Assembly: GCA_037389465.1 (NCBI GenBank)
Contig: JAZARR010000175.1
Location: 1,116,001 to 1,180,000 of the forward strand
DNA: 64,000 bases
Origin: Baylisascaris procyonis
Taxonomy: Eukaryota; Nematoda; Chromadorea; Rhabditida; Ascarididae
Direction: 5' to 3'
In this document: positions 60,401 through 64,000 of the stretch, in pieces
Position numbering within the stretch: position 1 is the first letter of the stretch
How the letters are laid out: every line of letters begins with the position of its first letter
Made by a program: the position numbers and the translations under genes
The notes under the pieces: generated by a model
Seen by the model: only the letters and a program-made list of their open reading frames with translations
Told to the model about the DNA's origin: nothing
Databases searched by the model: none

Positions 60401-63400
60401 TAACCCGATTATATAAATAAGCGGGTTTTTTCAGAAAAAATTTTACATTTATATGTATTTGTAACCTATTTACCAATTATATTACTTTCAGAAATTTATT
60501 GATAATTAATCGATAAAGTTTATCAATCCTTTAATAATGATATTTGAATAAAAATGTTCATAATAGGTCCTATCTTTTTCCTTTCAATTACTCGCACTAA
60601 TAGTTACTCTTTAAAAATATGTAAAATGATAAATCAAATAAATAAATCAAATATATACGCACCTTAGCAGCACCAGGAATGAGATAAAATTTCACATATG
60701 GATCTGAGAAACCATTTTTATCCATCGCTTTTAAGTTCTGAAAAACAAACTTGCACTAAATAACACAGGAAAGTTGGCTTTTATAACATGTATTTATTCG
60801 AACTTTTCATAGTCTAATAATTTGAACTCTTCATGTTCCAAATGAACTCTTTGATTGGCTGGGAAAATGCCTCTCCTCCCCTCCCCACAGACATATGCAA
60901 GAGTGAAGAAATTCTAGCTGTTGAATCTGTTCTATTATTGTTCGTTTCATAATTCCTAGACTTAAACGCTTTATATATTTTCAAATAAGAAATCGAATAA
61001 TTCGAGCATTTTCATAGTTTATCGAACTTTGTGAAAATCCCTTTTCCATTAGATTAGAAATTTTATTTTAAAAGAAGAAATAATGCAATAAATATTCATG
61101 AATAAATAATAGCTGTATGAAGAGCATATCATGAATATAATACTAATATTAGCAAAAATAAATATTTAATTCGAAATTCTTTAATAATAGGTTCACATAT
61201 TCGATAAACTTATCAAAAAAATCTTGTCAATCAATAGAATCGAGTGGCGAGTTGTCTGAGATTAATGCTTCATTCCTATGTTGCAAAACCTCTATTAGTT
61301 TATCACATATTAACGTTTACAATTGTAATTCCCACTTTAATAAAAAAAAAAAATTTTTTTTTAAATATTTGGTCGGTAATTTATATTTCAATGAATGAAA
61401 AAAAAATAATTTTAGAGGATTTAAAAAATTTTATTTGAAATCGAAAAATGAACCTTAGCTCTAATAAGTCGTATATGTAGTTGACTTTCATCCGGTAAAT
61501 ATAGTAAATCAAATTGAATTGAACCAAGTGTACCTGAAATTTTTGAAAAAAAACAACAATTATCCGACAAGCGAAATTTCGACAATCAATGAAATAGCTT
61601 TCTTTTTGCTAAACATGCATACATTACAACGGAAATCAATAGAAATACATACAAAGAAAAGAATAGTTGCATAAAAATTTTGCAGGCAAAAAAATTAACC
61701 AAATAATAAGTGTGATATTACCCAAATTTACTCAGTAATTAGTGAGGTGGAATCAATAAAATTCCGATCTATTTTACATACGAGATGTTTGAATTGTTGA
61801 AATCTATTTCTATACTTAATATTTATTTATTATCAGTTTAGATTAGAAAAAGATAATTAAACTTTATATCGATTTAGCCAGACATCTCTAAATAAGATTA
61901 AATATTAGCTATGACGTCATTATAAAATTTATTTTTCCTTGATTTAATATTTAGAAAAGCTATAAACAGTAATTTGAGAGCAGTATTCGTGGTAGGTCAT
62001 AATTAGCTCTCTACGATAAATGCCAACTCCTCTACTTCGCCGATAAATGGGAAATTATCAACTCATTGGTTGCGATCAAGCGGCTATAATTTATTCTCTA
62101 AACGCATATTTAAGTAGGAGGGAAAACGCATCATGCGAGCTGGCACAATATGTGCTTTTACAATTCCCTGTTTTGCATCATATTTTTTTATTCCTCAATT
62201 TATCGATCAGATAGCAGTAATGAAGTGATACTTCAATTAGTTTTGCCTTTGCATAGATCTTTTTATATTAAAAAAATAAGCTCATTTTCCAGCCCGATTA
62301 GTTACAAGATATGAGTTCACCTGTATAAACAGTAATTTTTTTATGCATTTTTTAAATGCTTACGACCACGTTCGAACCTGATATATTAATCTGAGATTAA
62401 TTTTGGCATATAGGTTATCCGAAATACGAGATCATATACAACGGATTACCTACCGATTTTAACTAGTACATTTTCAAACGCAAATTTGAAAAACGTGTGA
62501 TAAGAGAAGCAAGTAGTGACAAAATAAGAATGTTTAATTAATGCTCTTCTATTCATATTCAATCGCACATAAATGGCATACTTTGTCGTTGGAAAAATTA
62601 CTATATTTCCCACTTTATGGGTAATTTGCTCATCAAAAGTATTCTCAGGTAGTCTCAGGTACGGGTAAGAATACTTGCGAGGTAATTTTGTCTGTGAAAG
62701 AGGGCGGTTCAGTCTTTTAAAACTTCACTGAATTCCTTTTATTATCAATAATAAAAAGTCTGGTAGGAAGACTGATCGTCGGAGGGGTAGAAAAAATTGC
62801 CAGCATGCAAGGCATTCAATAAAATTCCATTGCAATAAAATTTATAGAATTTTAATTTTATCAAACCTAGAAAAGAACTAATAGCTCAAATCAATACGGT
62901 CTATTGATGATTGAAATTTTTCATGCGTCACTACTATTGCAAAACATAACACGATTGCAATTAATTAAGCTTAATTGCAAAATAGTTCAATATACAATGC
63001 AAAATTATTAATTAGAGCATTACATTTCTCTAAAACATGCTTCTCTATATAGCGATCTCAACAACATTTAATACATTCTTCAACACATGCATATTTAGCT
63101 AACTGTTTCAAATTATTGCATTGATGAGGGGGTGAAAAAAAAAGAAAAGAAAGAGAAGGTAGTGGATTAGCCATACGGACAGCACGACGAACACAGAAAC
63201 ACAAGAGAGAATTTGGGGCACCAATAACGGCCGTCTCCTCGTCTCTGTTTGGTTGTAGTTCGGTGCCGGAAATTGCACGACGTACTATTGGCTCGTCTTT
63301 ACATGCCACCGATCGTAATGAATTCGACGATTGTGTCGATGACATTCGTTCACTCATTACACGCGATACTAAGGCCTTTGATTTAGAACGCCATGGAAAA

Positions 63401-63560
63401 GGTGACCTTTGTTTGAGATGTTGATGCTTGCTGAGCGAAACCAGATGCTCTAAATAATGCGAAAGGAAACTTCGGCAACATCAGCTCCGTCCATAACCAA
63501 ACTTTACCGCTTATCGTGAATAGTGAATAATAAGTTTTTGGGGGGTTGGTTTGAACTCAT
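57465..63560 (-). CDS. Double-C2 protein of the rabphilin/DOC2 type (9 exons, 365 aa)
   Basis: Ca2+- and phospholipid-binding tandem-C2 protein, expected to act in regulated exocytosis. Minus-strand exons: 63560-63508, 63430-63222, 61533-61454, 60737-60663, 60173-59940, 59041-58890, 58517-58436, 57987-57891, 57580-57465; phases agree. Residues 1-87 are a basic, Ser-rich tail without a zinc finger. C2A (about 88-217) begins GTLGSIQFDLLY, with Ca2+ ligands in MDKNGFSDPYVKF and LDRDRIGSDF. C2B (about 218-365) has RGKILVGLVYN, MDSTGFSDPYVKV, KKRTLNPEFNE, YDHDVGKQDDYIGG and ends with YWHRLELES. Five Asp ligands are visible in each C2 domain. The sequence best fits the rabphilin/DOC2 branch (LGT-FDLLY, EFTYYGIS, KKTLRITVLD). 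There is no Rab-binding FYVE region, so it is either a DOC2-like gene or a short form of rabphilin whose longer transcript would begin beyond the right edge. An acceptor AG after a T-rich tract lies 9 nt before the ATG. Confidence 0.9.
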
Positions 63561-64000
63561 GCTAGCAGGCTGAGGTGTAAAAAAACCGTGAAGGTAATCG
63601 ACAAAAGGAGATATTAAATATAAAAGGGGAAGAAATCTCTAGCAAATGACAGATGTACAACTTTAGCGACGATCACAATATGATTACAGAACATCTCGAG
63701 CTACCGTAGTCTCACATTGATAAAGAATATAAATAACCACTATTCCTATTACAACTACTACCGTTTTAATTTACTGTAATTTAGGAATTTATTTTGATTG
63801 GAAAAAAATCACCGTTATTAGCATTTTTTTAATTTTTATGCTCGCAGCGATTTAAAAACCTCAAGCTTATTGTGCACGAAACTGATAAAACCTGATTAAA
63901 AATGAACAGATTATCTTAAAAATATTATGCAAATTTCAATTATATAAGAAAGCAAAAATGAGAAAATAGCTGGCTGAATGATTTACTTATTTGTGATTGT
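63561..64000. other. Upstream flank of the double-C2 gene, right edge
   Basis: On the minus strand a T-rich tract ending in CACCTCAG (AG at 63571-63570) leads directly into the 9-nt leader of the gene: a trans-splice or 5' UTR acceptor. Beyond it no further exon was recognised to the window end. Confidence 0.5.

Overview
The window is nuclear DNA from a metazoan, most probably a nematode. It is AT-rich, and its coding sequence is split into short exons of about 40-290 bp by GT-AG introns of about 60 bp to 4.6 kb. The predicted proteins, above all COQ5, resemble nematode orthologues as I remember them. All five gene starts lie 1-17 nt after a splice-acceptor AG, which fits spliced-leader trans-splicing. 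The species cannot be named from the sequence; long introns and low GC are compatible with a parasitic (spirurid or ascarid-like) worm, but that is inference.

Layout. 1-8073: mostly non-coding, with a possible terminal exon of an off-window gene at the left edge and a striking 31-bp x 8 tandem array carrying the octamer ATGCAAAT. 8080-30553 (+): CYLD-type deubiquitinase, 20 exons, with two introns over 4 kb. 30554-34456: convergent intergenic DNA. 34457-36525 (-): a compact HP1/chromobox protein in four exons. 36526-41259: divergent intergenic DNA with a 1-kb inverted repeat, an uncertain 109-codon ORF and a 40-bp x 7 palindromic tandem repeat just before the next gene. 41260-46061 (+): COQ5, the ubiquinone C-methyltransferase, seven exons. 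47306-53324 (+): POLDIP2/PDIP38, ten exons with a mitochondrial presequence. 53325-57464: convergent intergenic DNA rich in G/C homopolymers. 57465-63560 (-): a double-C2 protein of the rabphilin/DOC2 type, nine exons.

How the genes relate. COQ5 and POLDIP2 are adjacent, on the same strand and both expected in mitochondria, but the 1.24-kb gap is long for a classical nematode operon. The others (ubiquitin editing, heterochromatin, Ca2+-regulated exocytosis) are functionally unrelated neighbours. The five gene models are built by hand: splice phases were checked exon by exon and each yields one uninterrupted frame. No tRNA, rRNA, CRISPR or intact transposon was found. The most unusual features are non-coding: phased octamer, E2-box-like and GATA-like tandem arrays, a long inverted repeat, and long mono-G/C tracts. 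I did not find a clearly new multi-gene system.
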